Assembly: GCA_013399305.1 (NCBI GenBank)
Contig: VXAI01000090.1
Location: 1,905,616 to 1,969,615, forward strand
Direction: 5' to 3'
DNA from: Rostratula benghalensis
Taxonomy: Eukaryota; Chordata; Aves; Charadriiformes; Rostratulidae
Length of the DNA: 64,000 bases
The notes under the pieces were generated by a model. That model ran no database searches and was not told the origin of the DNA. It saw only the letters and a program-made list of their open reading frames with translations. Below, piece after piece: positions 1 through 10,141 of this stretch (position 1 is its first letter; each line of letters begins with the position of its first letter). The position numbers and the translations under genes were made by a program.

Positions 1-187
1 GTTTATAATAGAAAGTACATACAGGTGATCAAAAAATCCATCCTGATCAAGATATTATTGGATAACTTTTCCTTTATAACCTATTTTGGAAAAACACATG
101 CATACCTGTATAAATAATGCTACTTTAAAGGATTTTGAAATGTATGTATATTTAAATGCAATTTTCCTATTTGAATTCTCTTTCCAG
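1..187 (+). other. HCRTR2: HCRTR2 intron (3' end)
   Basis: This is the tail of an intron of HCRTR2 whose donor lies before the window. It ends in a pyrimidine-rich stretch and the acceptor CTCTTTCCAG at 178-187. Nothing else is recognised in it. Confidence 0.8.
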
Positions 188-303
188 CCGAAGTTTACCC
201 CAAAATGTATCACACATGCTTTTTTCTGGTGACGTACATGGCACCACTGTGTCTTATGGTGTTGGCCTATTTGCAAATATTTCGAAAGCTGTGGTGTCGT
301 CAG
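188..303 (+). CDS. HCRTR2: HCRTR2 exon: end of extracellular loop 2 and TM5
   Basis: This internal exon belongs to orexin (hypocretin) receptor type 2, a class A GPCR that binds orexin-A and orexin-B and signals mainly through Gq in neurons. The first two bases finish a split codon (probably GCC). The exon then reads EVYPKMYHTCFFLVTYMAPL, continuing through LCLMVLAYLQIFRKLWCRQ, which closely matches the mammalian receptor from late extracellular loop 2 through TM5 and the start of intracellular loop 3. It is flanked by CTTTCCAG before 188 and by the consensus donor GTAAGT at 304. At 116 nt it enters with two bases owed and leaves in phase 0. Earlier exons (N-terminus to TM4) lie left of the window, so residue numbers cannot be given. 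HCRTR1 is the other candidate, but the tail sequence and the GFRAL/HMGCLL1 neighbourhood favour HCRTR2. Confidence 0.95.
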
Positions 304-3300
304 GTAAGTCACTTATTTGCTGGCTGTTGTGACTGTGTGCAGCCTTCTTTTCCATGTGATCTGTGTTGTCACTTGAGACATGGATGTCTAGAGGCAGCAC
401 TGCTGCCACGTTCATTGGCACTGCTGGTTTACAGCCACCTTAAGTAGGCACCGAGACGCATTAAAAAAGGAAGGCAGTCAGGCTGAATGTAAACCCTTTC
501 TTGCTCATCTCTATGAAAGGCTTAGAGGGAGAAAGAGAGAAAAAGGCAATAGAAGGATTGATTATAGAAATCAGAAGAACAATCTCCCCCATTAAATCCG
601 AAATGCTTACCAAAGTGTCTTAGGTGACCTTACTTATACTACTAAAATCTCCTGTAGCTTTCAAAAGTTGGGTTTAACCTTTTCATTTATATAGTAGTCT
701 GTACAAGTTTTTACTTTTATTTTTCATTCTACAAAGTCTCAGGTTCATGCCAAGTACAACCTGAACAAAATTTAGACTCAAAAATTCAGCTATCAGAACT
801 GTGATACTACAATTGCGTGATGTTAAGCTGGCTGTGATTGACAATATTTGATGTGATATATTGACAAATAATTGGCATATTTTCTAACATGATATTTTCT
901 AACATGAACAATCTTTCTTTTTTTTTTTAATTTTTTTTTCCCAAGCTTTAAATTAGACGTACAGGAAAGAAATGAAAAATACTGAACAAAAAAGCCACAA
1001 GCAATGAAGCAAACACACAAAGACCATTTGAATTGAAGTGGCAAAAATAATGTGACTTTTTTTCAGGAACATATTTCCCCATCCAACAATTCAAAGTGGT
1101 TGCACCTTGAGAATCATATCCCAGATGTGAGCTGTCATCTCTCATACATCTGTCTATAATTCCCTCTGCTATCTTCTGCTTTGTCTAGAATTTATGTATG
1201 GCTGTAGTTCCCCACCGCCCCCTGCCCTCTCATTCTGTAAAGGACAATAAACTCATCCTGTTGAATATACGATGCAAGATAGTCCTCTCCTCTCAAATGG
1301 CTCTGTCAATGGCTGACATTTCCATCAAGATGTGGGCATGAATCATTTCTCTCTCCCCATTATGTCTGATGCCATCCAAATTTGATGCTGTCTTGGACAG
1401 GGCATAGTATCTGCCACATCAGGAGCCTTTCCATGCAGTACAAATTGATCTATCAGAAAAATAACAAGTAGACTTTCGATTTCTGAATATGTATCATTTC
1501 TGAATATATATATATATTTAAAGTATAAATAAAATCTTACACTGACAAAGTATCATAATAGCAATTTTTCTTGCATCTAACAATATTAGTTTAAACCAGA
1601 GTTGTTGTTTATCTTTAAATCATTATTTTTCCTTTTCATTTCATACATTTATAAGATTAAATAGCAAGATAGTTTGAGGGTAAAATTTAACTTTTACAAT
1701 TTGAGGGGACTCTTCACCAGAACAATGGCTTTGCTTGGTTAGCTTTGAAATTAAGTTCAGTCTAACACAACTCCACGATGCTCTGCATTGCTGAATAGTT
1801 TTCTGTCCTGTAGCAACCCATCATCTCATCACCATATTCTTTCTTAACCTTCTCCTCTGTATTTTCTTTACAATTTACCTGGTCTCTCAAACTGTCCATC
1901 AATTAAGTTAATGCAAACCAATTGTTCTTAACCTGCATATAGCTTGAAAATACTGGGTCAGATTCAGAGCAGAAGTGGAATGACTAGAAACCAACCTGTT
2001 TTGTTGGGGTTCTCCCCCAGATTGTGTTATCTAGCCTATTTCTTCTTCATAATATTTATTCTCCTTTACATCTTGCATGTTGACAAGATTAGGATGATCC
2101 TTTTTTTCCAGTGGCAAAAAGGCAAATACATTGCCATCATTGCCATCCATCACTGATGCAAAATTACAGATGTCTCTTTTCCTAGCATTGATGAGAGCAC
2201 TACATATTAGAGTGAAATTAAAACCACTGCACATGTATTATCAACTGTGACTTGGCTGCAGACATCAGGCATTTTTCTAAGTGCAGCAGGTGTGCCGTAA
2301 TCAGTCATGTAGAGCAAATGAATGCAGTGTCCTTAAATGTATTGTTTGATAATAGTTTCAATGAAGAAATCATGCTGTTTACCAGAATTTCAGTTAAATA
2401 TAGTGGTCCTTTTGCAAGGTACAATGAGACTTCCAGATAGAAAAAACACAGCAAACAGTAGATGTTTTCTATAGGCTCCTTTTTAAATGGAGTGTGTTGT
2501 GCATGCAAATTTTCAGATCACTAAAGATAAGACAGATTTACAAAGCTATCCTTACCATACTTTGTGCAATTGCTCTTAAAATTACTGATTGTGTCTTTCA
2601 AGCAATTCTTTTAATATAAGCTTTACAATCTTTGAAATAATGATTCATCTTTGAAAAGACCAGAAAAATCAAAAAATCAAGGACTGTAATTAATTTTAAC
2701 TACTAGCAAGGAAGCAGTGACTAAGAAGGCTCTGTTCTCTTCTGGATTTTAAGTAGATTAAAAGTAACTTCTGAACAAATACATGAGTGAAAGGACTTAT
2801 AAAAGTGTTGGTACGTAATTTGTATTATCAAACTCCTTATATGCCTCAATATACTGACATCCAAATGCAGTGACACTAAAGCCTAGTGGTATTAATAACT
2901 GGGAATCCTACCCATTTTTATTTTGACCGCTGAAATATATGCTTACAATCTTTGTGAGCTGTTATTATATTTGGAGGTATTTTCTCTGGTTATTAATCCT
3001 TGCTAACAGTTTGAGGGGTAGAAGAAAAGTAAGAAAGAAAATAACTATGCAACTTTTAGTACCTCTTTGGACACAGTTAGTGGTCTTTTAGTGATTGTTA
3101 TTTGAATTACAAAAATGCTCTACAATTATCTCTATAACTGTTACTGAAAAGCAAATATATGTTGGCATGTGTGCAGTTGTCCATACATCATACATGTGTG
3201 TGCTTACATAGATGTATATTTGTAAATGATCCTGTATATGCACACACATTTCTGAAGTGTTATGCTCTTAGATGGTACTGGTTCAGCAAAGTATCTGTGG

Positions 3301-5372
3301 GTATATAGCTCTTTTTTTTTGGTTTATTTTTTTGGTTGTTTTTTTTTCTGATACAATTCTTGCTGTGATCTTACTGTTACTGGTGTAACAGTAGCAAAGC
3401 CCAGTTGTATGCCAGACAAGGAAAATAGGGCTCTGTAGAAAGATTCCAAATACAAACTCCTGAAGGTTTCAAATTTAATATATAATACAGGGAGACCGTA
3501 CATTGTATACAGTCCCTACTTTTAATCACGTCTTGCATTAAAGACAGCTTAAATTCCAGAAAAGACCCTTCTACCTGTATAGACTGGTACAAACTATGTA
3601 CAAAACCAGTTGTGAAGTGGCCATTAAGCATTTTGAGCCAAGACACTGTTTCTCTTCCTCTAAATTGCATCTAGCTACCAAAAAACTCGGTGAAAAAATT
3701 CTTCAATTGAATCTTTGGCATGATCAGGAAGGAGAGGTTTGTCCAAGTTTCTTTGCTTCCATCTCAATTTTCTGATCAGTTCTTGCTACAAATACAGTTA
3801 ACTCAGTACAACAGAAAAGGAAATATAAGCTTTTGTTTCAAAGTCAGAACAGCAGAATAAGAAAGTACCCCAATAAACCAAAGTCAGAATCTTAAATAGT
3901 GTATTATATCACTAGTGAATGGCAAAGACACGTTGCAGTACTACACCCTGCAGCTAAGTCAATTGAATACCTTGCAACAAGACAGATGTCCCCAGGTATG
4001 AAACTCATGCTGCTGATTTCAGCTGGATGAGCTGGAATCCTCAGTAGAAGTAAGTGCAAGGGTTGGGGATTTTTTTGCTTTGTGTCCGCAGAGACATTAG
4101 TAAAAAAATAAATGTTATAACATATCCCCTGTTCTGCTTCATTGGTTTCCTGTTCATTAAAACACAACTTTGCCAAAACATTCCAGTAGTTGTAAATCAG
4201 GTTTGATGGTGCACATAAATGCTAAATTAAGGGCTTGTCTGTGCAAGGAAGCTATTCATAAAAAAAATATCTAATAGCTATTCTAGTACAATTCTGCATA
4301 TGCACACTATTATTTTAGAACAAGTATTTCCATTTTACCTTACTCTTTTTCTGAAATATATATCCAAAATTTCATTCTCTTCTGGGAACTTCAGGTGGAT
4401 AAGCCCTCATTTTTAAAATGCTATAACAGACAATCTGAATTTTGTAGATACTTTTAAACATGAATTATTTTGCTCTCATGAGACTAGTCACCCTGCAGAC
4501 AATTGCACCAAGCATGAATAAATCTATAATTCCACCAGAAAGCTTTTCACAATGTATAACATTGAAAATATTATAAATGGCATTGTAATCGAGTTCTCTG
4601 AGAAAGTGCTTTCTATTTGTAGTCTTTCACGTTTGGCTACAGGCGGGAAATAATTTTGAAGAACCAAATCAAAATCGCTTTACTTGTCTTGGCTTATGGG
4701 AGGGCACAGAAAACAAAACCCAAGATTACTTTTTCTTAGTAGCATTGTTCTACATCTCTCCATTGCAAGGTGCCTTTGGTTAACCTAATTCTTCCTATGT
4801 CTTGCACTCTTCCTTGATTCCTCTCCATTCTTCACTCTATGATTCAGTTTTGAAGAGCTTTGCAGGGAGATCCATGCTTCAGCTGTGATTTCTTTAACTG
4901 TCATCTAGACTGCTTATTTGGAAGTTTTATGGCACTTAAAACTATTTAGGATTTAAATCCTTGTTTTCCAGTGCTGAAAAGCTGTTTAGTATCTTAAATT
5001 ACCAGCACACGGACAGGATAAACTACTTTGCCATACAAGCACACATTTAATGAAAACCTTTATAGTAACATAATTGTAGCAGTAGGGTTGGTAAGTGGTA
5101 TAGTCTGAAGAGACAAGCAAGGCAAAGTACATGAGAAGTAAAGACAATTGTAATGCATCAATTGATGTATTCAGATAAAACACAATTTTTTATGCAGTCC
5201 TTCAAGTCTGTCTGAAATTGGGTTTGCTTCTTCCACCTATATGTATTAATTTAATTTAAAAAAAACTTTTTGCCCTTGCAAGCTTATGTTGTGTATGTCA
5301 ACCCACCTATTTTTCTTCTTATAGCTGCCCATGGTGGCATTTTCACAGTGCCCCATATTTTGTCATTTTTAG
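304..5372 (+). other. HCRTR2: HCRTR2 intron between TM5 and TM6 exons
   Basis: This AT-rich intron of about 5 kb runs from donor GTAAGT at 304 to acceptor TTTTTAG at 5366-5372. It holds a perfect 15-bp tandem duplication at 877-906, short TA-rich and poly-T runs (917-942, 3311-3350), and no open frame with recognisable homology. The ORFs in it are short and I treat them as noise. Confidence 0.8.
877..906. repeat. 15-bp perfect tandem duplication
   Basis: The unit ATATTTTCTAACATG occurs at 877-891 and again immediately at 892-906 with no mismatch. It lies within an HCRTR2 intron and most likely arose by replication slippage. Confidence 0.9.
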
Positions 5373-5593
5373 ATCCCAGGAACTTCTTCTGTTGTTCAGA
5401 AAAAATGGAAGCCTCTGCAGTCTTCAGCACAGCCACGAGGGCTGGGACAATCAACAAAGTCAAAGATTAGTGCTGTGGCAGCTGAAATAAAACAGATTCG
5501 GGCAAGAAGGAAAACAGCACGTATGCTAATGGTTGTCCTCCTGGTTTTTGCACTTTGCTATCTACCAATTAGCATCCTGAATGTCTTGAAAAG
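5373..5593 (+). CDS. HCRTR2: HCRTR2 exon: intracellular loop 3 and TM6
   Basis: This 221-nt exon of orexin receptor 2 starts in phase 0 with IPGTSSVVQKKWKPLQ. It contains the conserved basic segment SAVAAEIKQIRARRKTARML at the cytoplasmic end of TM6, then the TM6 core MVVLLVFALCYLPISILNVL. CYLP is the receptor's version of the class A CWxP motif. The exon ends after AAA AG, leaving two bases of an arginine codon. Acceptor TTTTTAG precedes 5373 and donor GTAAAG starts at 5594. The basic loop-3/TM6 boundary is where the Gq family is contacted in class A receptors. An upstream ATG in the same frame at 5270 belongs to the intron and is not a start. Confidence 0.96.
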
Positions 5594-6948
5594 GTAAAGT
5601 TTATCCCAAAACATAAACACTTAGTAAAGCTTTCTGTCTAAAAACAATCCTTTGTTATGAGATTCCTCTTATTCTGGCAGATAATTTTGAAGGATGAATT
5701 CACTTATTTCATGATAAAGAAATGTAAAGTAAGCGTAGAGTTGCAAGAAAAAATTTATCTAACCTATTCTTAGTACTGAAACCAAAGGCCAGATTGTAGA
5801 ACCCTTACTAGTAAGCTTTTTCTCATGAAAATTATCTAGCTTATCCCCTCGTTAAGAAGTGTCAGTTACATAGGCTTACATCTTGTTTTCTGTAAACGCA
5901 ACTGTGGAAGTGCATTTATCTAAAGCAGCAGCTGGAAGCTGGTGGGAGAGTGTCATGTTGTGGTTTGGCCCCCAGGACTGTGAAATGCTGGGTTCAAACC
6001 CACGCCCCATTTGGAGACCTTTGACTAACGCTTTGGTTTGCTTATGAAGCTCTGCTTTAATTTTTTACCCCTTTCTCTCCTGTTCATTTGACATATAATT
6101 GTTTGCACTCTGGTTTTTGTACCGTCTGAGAGACTAAGGCTTTGATATTGTCAGATCTCATAAGACCTCTGTAATATCAATAAATAAGGACATTAACAGA
6201 AGACTTGAATATCCTGGAAAATAAACAGCCTTTTATTGGTGCTTGAGGAACATTTCAGGTTGTGAGGAATACTTTCAAGTTGAATATGAAAGCTTAAATA
6301 CATCCCACTCAATTCTGGCACTTAGGACTAATTTAAGTACTTTTCATCCTTGAATAGGCAGTGAGGAGAGAAAGAAGGCATTTCAGGCCACCTATGATCT
6401 GAATCACAGAGGAACTACACAGGCTTCTTCAACTACAGTAGCAGAGTAGGCCTGTACATTTTCATTTCAATGGCACAAGTTAGGTGTAAGAAATCTGGGC
6501 AAAACAGACTTCTCTAGCAGGCAGAAGCTGTTACTGTGACCTCAGGTTTTCAATGAGGTCCGTGCCTTTCTAACTCCAGAACCCCTGTTGACTGGAGAAT
6601 GTGCCTAGGCTAGGAACCTTAATGACTTGAATGGGTCAAAAGAAACATCTCTCTTGCCTTTTTTTTGGTTTACCTGACACCAGCTGACTTCACTTAAGAG
6701 AAAAGTTATGCATCTGCACCATTGCAATGAAAAGTACTGATGGTCTTAGTTGTCCTAAACCACCAAGATGGTAAAATGAGGGATGGGAACTAGACTTTAT
6801 TTGCCTAAGAAAGCAAGCACTGTTGAAACAGCTTTTCTGTGATATTGCAAATAGGTCATTGGAGATAAAATTTGGCTGGAATTTGCCAAGTCTTTTTATA
6901 TGATTTCTAATTTTGCCATCTTTCAGGTGTGGTTCTTTTTTTCCATAG
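5594..6948 (+). other. HCRTR2: HCRTR2 intron between TM6 and TM7 exons
   Basis: This 1.36-kb intron ends in the polypyrimidine tract and acceptor TTTTTTTCCATAG at 6948. Around 5940-6060 a stretch resembles an old tRNA-derived SINE (see findings). Nothing else is recognised. Confidence 0.8.
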
Positions 6949-7070
6949 GGTTTTTGGAATGTTTAATCATGCTGACGACAGAGAAACAGTATACGCCTGG
7001 TTCACATTCTCACATTGGCTTGTATATGCAAACAGTGCAGCCAATCCTATTATTTATAACTTCCTCAGTG
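6949..7070 (+). CDS. HCRTR2: HCRTR2 exon: extracellular loop 3 and TM7 with NPxxY
   Basis: This 122-nt exon encodes VFGMFNHADDRETVYAWFTF followed by SHWLVYANSAANPIIYNFLSG. The first part is extracellular loop 3. The second is TM7 with the class A NPxxY motif as NPIIY. The first base completes the arginine codon begun in the previous exon, and the last base starts the glycine codon completed by the next. Acceptor CCATAG precedes it and donor GTAAGT follows. The match to mammalian HCRTR2 is very strong; the loop differs mainly around NHADD. Confidence 0.96.
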
Positions 7071-8113
7071 GTAAGTTACAGTTACCTAGAATTCAAGTTT
7101 GAATGTAATGAGCCATAGCAAATAAGATTAACGACTGTCTAACATCAGCGCAGCCCCTCCAGTGGGAGCTAGTTCCTCTTCTTGGAACCAGTTGCCTGAT
7201 GTATCCCATTACCTTCAGGCTATCTACCTATAACTAAAGAGTGCCAGGGCCTCAGCTCAAGCACTTTAATTTGTCCAATGCCATTCATTTGGTAGAGAAG
7301 TCCCGGGCATGACTTTCATCTGAAACAATTTCCATTCCCCTTAATGCTCCCTGGATACCAGCTGGGAGGTAGCACAGGCCAGGTGCTGCCCCAAGCTGGC
7401 ATTTTGGGTTTTGGAGGCTGTGAGTCTTTAATAATACTTACATGACCAGACTGTGCCAACTAGAGCTAAGGCCAAAGAACCAGCCAGGATGCTGTTTACT
7501 TGCTAACACAGATCTGTCTTATTATTTATGTGTCTTATTTGGCTCTGGACAGCAGAATCAGGTCCTAAACTGGTGATAAGGCAGCCAAATTCAGTCTATT
7601 GATCCTCACTACACATTTCCCCAATGCAGGTTTTTTGTGGTGTGTAGTATGAGGTTGATTTGAAAAATTTACTCTGAGCCCCAAAAGCAGATTAATGTGC
7701 TTTGAATCTTCTTTTAAAATATATACAAGATGAAATACAAATTACCCATGTCCTCTCATTTCACATGTCAAGTAATGATTCAGTCATTTAAGCCCATGAT
7801 TGGCCAATTACTTATTTTTATTAGATATGTTATTAATCAACCGACTGTCCATGACCTGATTTCATCAATCATTCTGTCCAGCCAAGAATAATTTAAGTTT
7901 CATACTGTACCTCACATATCTTCTTATAAAGGTTACATTTTTCCTATCTTTCTCTAAGATATTGAAATTGTGATTTCCGGCTTCTGCATTAGAAGAACAT
8001 CTGGGTGTTTTTGGTTAATTTTACTCTACATAGCTGCTTTTTTCTAATCTATAAAGTTTGCTGTAACACTTTTTCTGTACAATTTTTTCATTAGTATTTT
8101 TTGTGCTTTACAG
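7071..8113 (+). other. HCRTR2: HCRTR2 intron before the C-tail exon
   Basis: This intron of about 1 kb runs from GTAAGT at 7071 to TGCTTTACAG at 8113. I see no repeats of note and no coding sequence. Confidence 0.8.
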
Positions 8114-8337
8114 GGAAGTTTAGAGAAGAATTTAAAGCAGCATTTTCTTGTTGCATCTTTGGCGTTCGTAGTCATCATGATGAACGGCTCACCAGAGGTC
8201 ATGCCAGTACGGAGAGTCGGAAATCCTTGACCACCCAGATCAGCAATTTTGATAACATTTCAAAACTTTCAGAACACGTTGTATTAACCAACATAAACAC
8301 CCTTCCAGCAAATGGTACTGCACCTATTACCCACTAG
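8114..8337 (+). CDS. HCRTR2: HCRTR2 exon: helix 8 and C-terminal tail (short form stop)
   Basis: This is the last exon of the mammalian-like form. It begins KFREEFKAAFSCCIFGVRS, the amphipathic helix 8 with a CC pair that is a likely palmitoylation site. It continues through LTRGHASTESRKSLTTQISN, a Ser/Thr-rich tail suited to kinase and arrestin contact, and ends NTLPANGTAPITH with TAG at 8335-8337. The mammalian tail is also about this long and ends a few residues after a similar LPAANG. A potential internal donor AATG|GTACTG at 8314/8315 would instead join in frame to the exon at 9948. Reading through it gives the short form. A canonical AATAAA lies about 290 bases past the stop, at 8627-8632. 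Confidence 0.93.
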
Positions 8338-8626
8338 TTGTATACTTGTCTTCTGATGCTGTGGAAGTAAAATTTAAGTGTGCATAAACCAATATTTGAA
8401 CCTGAGTACAATGTATTGAGGGAAGGGTGTTTACAATTAAGAACTGACTGTATGAAAAATAACTTACAAGAAATATTTTACAGAATACACTACAGCTTTG
8501 GTTATATATGGATTAAACAATTTATTCTCATTTATTTCAAAAGTTGAGTTGTAGTTGGGGAGGAGATAAAGTAACGGTATTTTACATAAATATTTTCTTT
8601 GTGTCCCTGCTGTCTTTGGACTCCCA

Positions 8627-8632
8627 AATAAA
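8627..8632 (+). other. HCRTR2: Candidate polyadenylation signal, short HCRTR2 form
   Basis: AATAAA lies within CCCAAATAAATAAGG, about 290 bases after the TAG at 8335. It is a plausible end for the short-tail transcript, although such hexamers are common by chance in AT-rich DNA. Confidence 0.4.
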
Positions 8633-9534
8633 TAAGGAACAGGTATCTGAAAATATGAAAATAATTTTCCTTGGAGTTGCAATATATTTATAAACATCTA
8701 TATTCTACTCAAAGCTAATTCTCTGAAGTTGTGATCTATTTTATAGCCAACATTATAGCCCAAATTTGGTGTACATATTGAAGTATGTTAATGTCTTTGA
8801 TTATTTCAAATGATCTGCTTATCATGCATTCTGATGTGAGTTGGACTGATCAAATAAGAAATTCAGTTAAATTTCTTTTCTCACATTTTTCCTGTTGAGT
8901 GGATTACTGTGCGTATTCAGGAGCAGCTGGGAAGCCACTCTTGACTTTCTTGCAATACCAGCTGATAAACAAATGAACACAGTCTGAAATGACAAGCAGA
9001 AGTTGTTCAAGCTTTCCCAGCTCTGGGTAAACAATGAAATGATTGTGGAATTCCTTAGCTTTGTGTGTAGGTGGAGAATTACTTATAATTTATTTTTTTA
9101 TATTTCTCATTACATTATATGTTATATCCCAGCAGGACTTTGCAAGGGACTGCAAGTACAGGGTTCATCCCTCCTGTCCTAGGGATGTGAACATTGGTTG
9201 TCTAGAAGTTATCTCAGACACTATATGCTAGGACTAGATAAGCCATATATTGTTGACAGAGAAATTGTTATCTCCAGGGACAGCTAATCTGTTCCTAAAA
9301 CATAAATCTAAAATGAATTAAATAAATTACTTATGAAGAGGTCTGTTCTTTTCATGAGGGCTTTTTTCATGAATTCAGCTTGGTTTTCTTCAGTAGTGTT
9401 GCCATTCCTCTTTGTATGGCACAGGCAAGGTTACATCTATGAGCCCAGATGACAATGGGGCCATTGATGACATTCAACTCTGTATCAACTATTTGTCATC
9501 ATTCTCTTCTCCCTCCCTGCCTGTCATTTTCTCA

Positions 9535-9604
9535 TGGCAGGGAGGTTGGACTAGGTAGGATAGTCTTTAAAGATCTCTTTCAACTCCAACTATTCTATGA
9601 TTGA
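9535..9604 (+). mobile_element. CR1 LINE 3' end fragment
   Basis: This is about 70 bp of the CR1 3' terminus: GGAGGTTGGACTAGGTAGGA, then AGATCTCTTTCAACTCCAAC and TATTCTATGATTG. The GGTTGGACTAGGT...TTCCAACYC...TTCTATGATT signature is typical of the 3' UTR of chicken repeat 1 elements. The copy is diverged and therefore old. Confidence 0.85.
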
Positions 9605-9947
9605 CCTGTATGCAGGAAGCTGTAGTGCTCTGCTGGTCACAGTGGCATCTGGATAAGGAACCACTGGGCAATTTACCAAATAATGTGTATGAAGTAAGTA
9701 GTAGAACATATTAGAAATGCTTAAACATAAGAAAATCAAGGTTTATGCATTAGAAATCCCCTGCAACTTCAGTCAAGAAGTCTTGACTTTAAATAGTGAA
9801 GTGCAATTCGGAACTTTTTCTAGCAGAAGATTTTGTTAATAGATCATCATCAACAAAGTGTTCAGAGATTGGCAGTCACATGACAAGCCAGTCAGATACC
9901 TGATACAACCAGTAAAACAACCTTAAAATTCTTTTTTTATGTCACAG

Positions 9948-10141
9948 GTATCCCAGCTACACTCAGTCCATTGACACCAGTGGAACTACACCTCCACATA
10001 CCAGGGATGAACATGACTTCAAATTTAGATGAAGCTGTGAGGATTTCTGCAGAAGACACTGGCAACACAGAGAATGTAGAGTGGGACAAATTTGTCCCTA
10101 GCATAACTAAACTTACCTCGATGGAGTTACAGCAAGGATGA
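9948..10141 (+). CDS. HCRTR2: HCRTR2 alternative last exon (long C-tail form)
   Basis: This is a proposed alternative terminal exon. If the previous exon is spliced at 8314, the reading frame continues through the strong acceptor at 9947 as G-IPATLSPLTPVELHLHIPGM and runs to SITKLTSMELQQG with TGA at 10139-10141. That is 64 residues replacing the 7 residues GTAPITH. The sequence is Ser/Thr-rich and moderately acidic (for example ISAEDTGNTENVEWDKF), as in GPCR tails. Support comes from phase compatibility and an uninterrupted frame from the acceptor. I also recall, unverified, that a chicken orexin receptor cDNA encodes a protein about 57 residues longer than the mammalian one, the difference predicted here. 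The donor GTACTG is weak, and an open frame of 63 codons is not rare by chance. Confidence 0.65.

Larger units (their letters stand above)
8338..9947 (+). other. HCRTR2: Short-form 3' UTR / intron of the long form
   Basis: This region is untranslated in the short HCRTR2 form and intronic in the proposed long form (from the donor at 8315). It contains the AATAAA at 8627 and a small CR1 3' end at 9535-9604. It ends in the strong acceptor TTTTTTTATGTCACAG at 9947. Confidence 0.6.
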
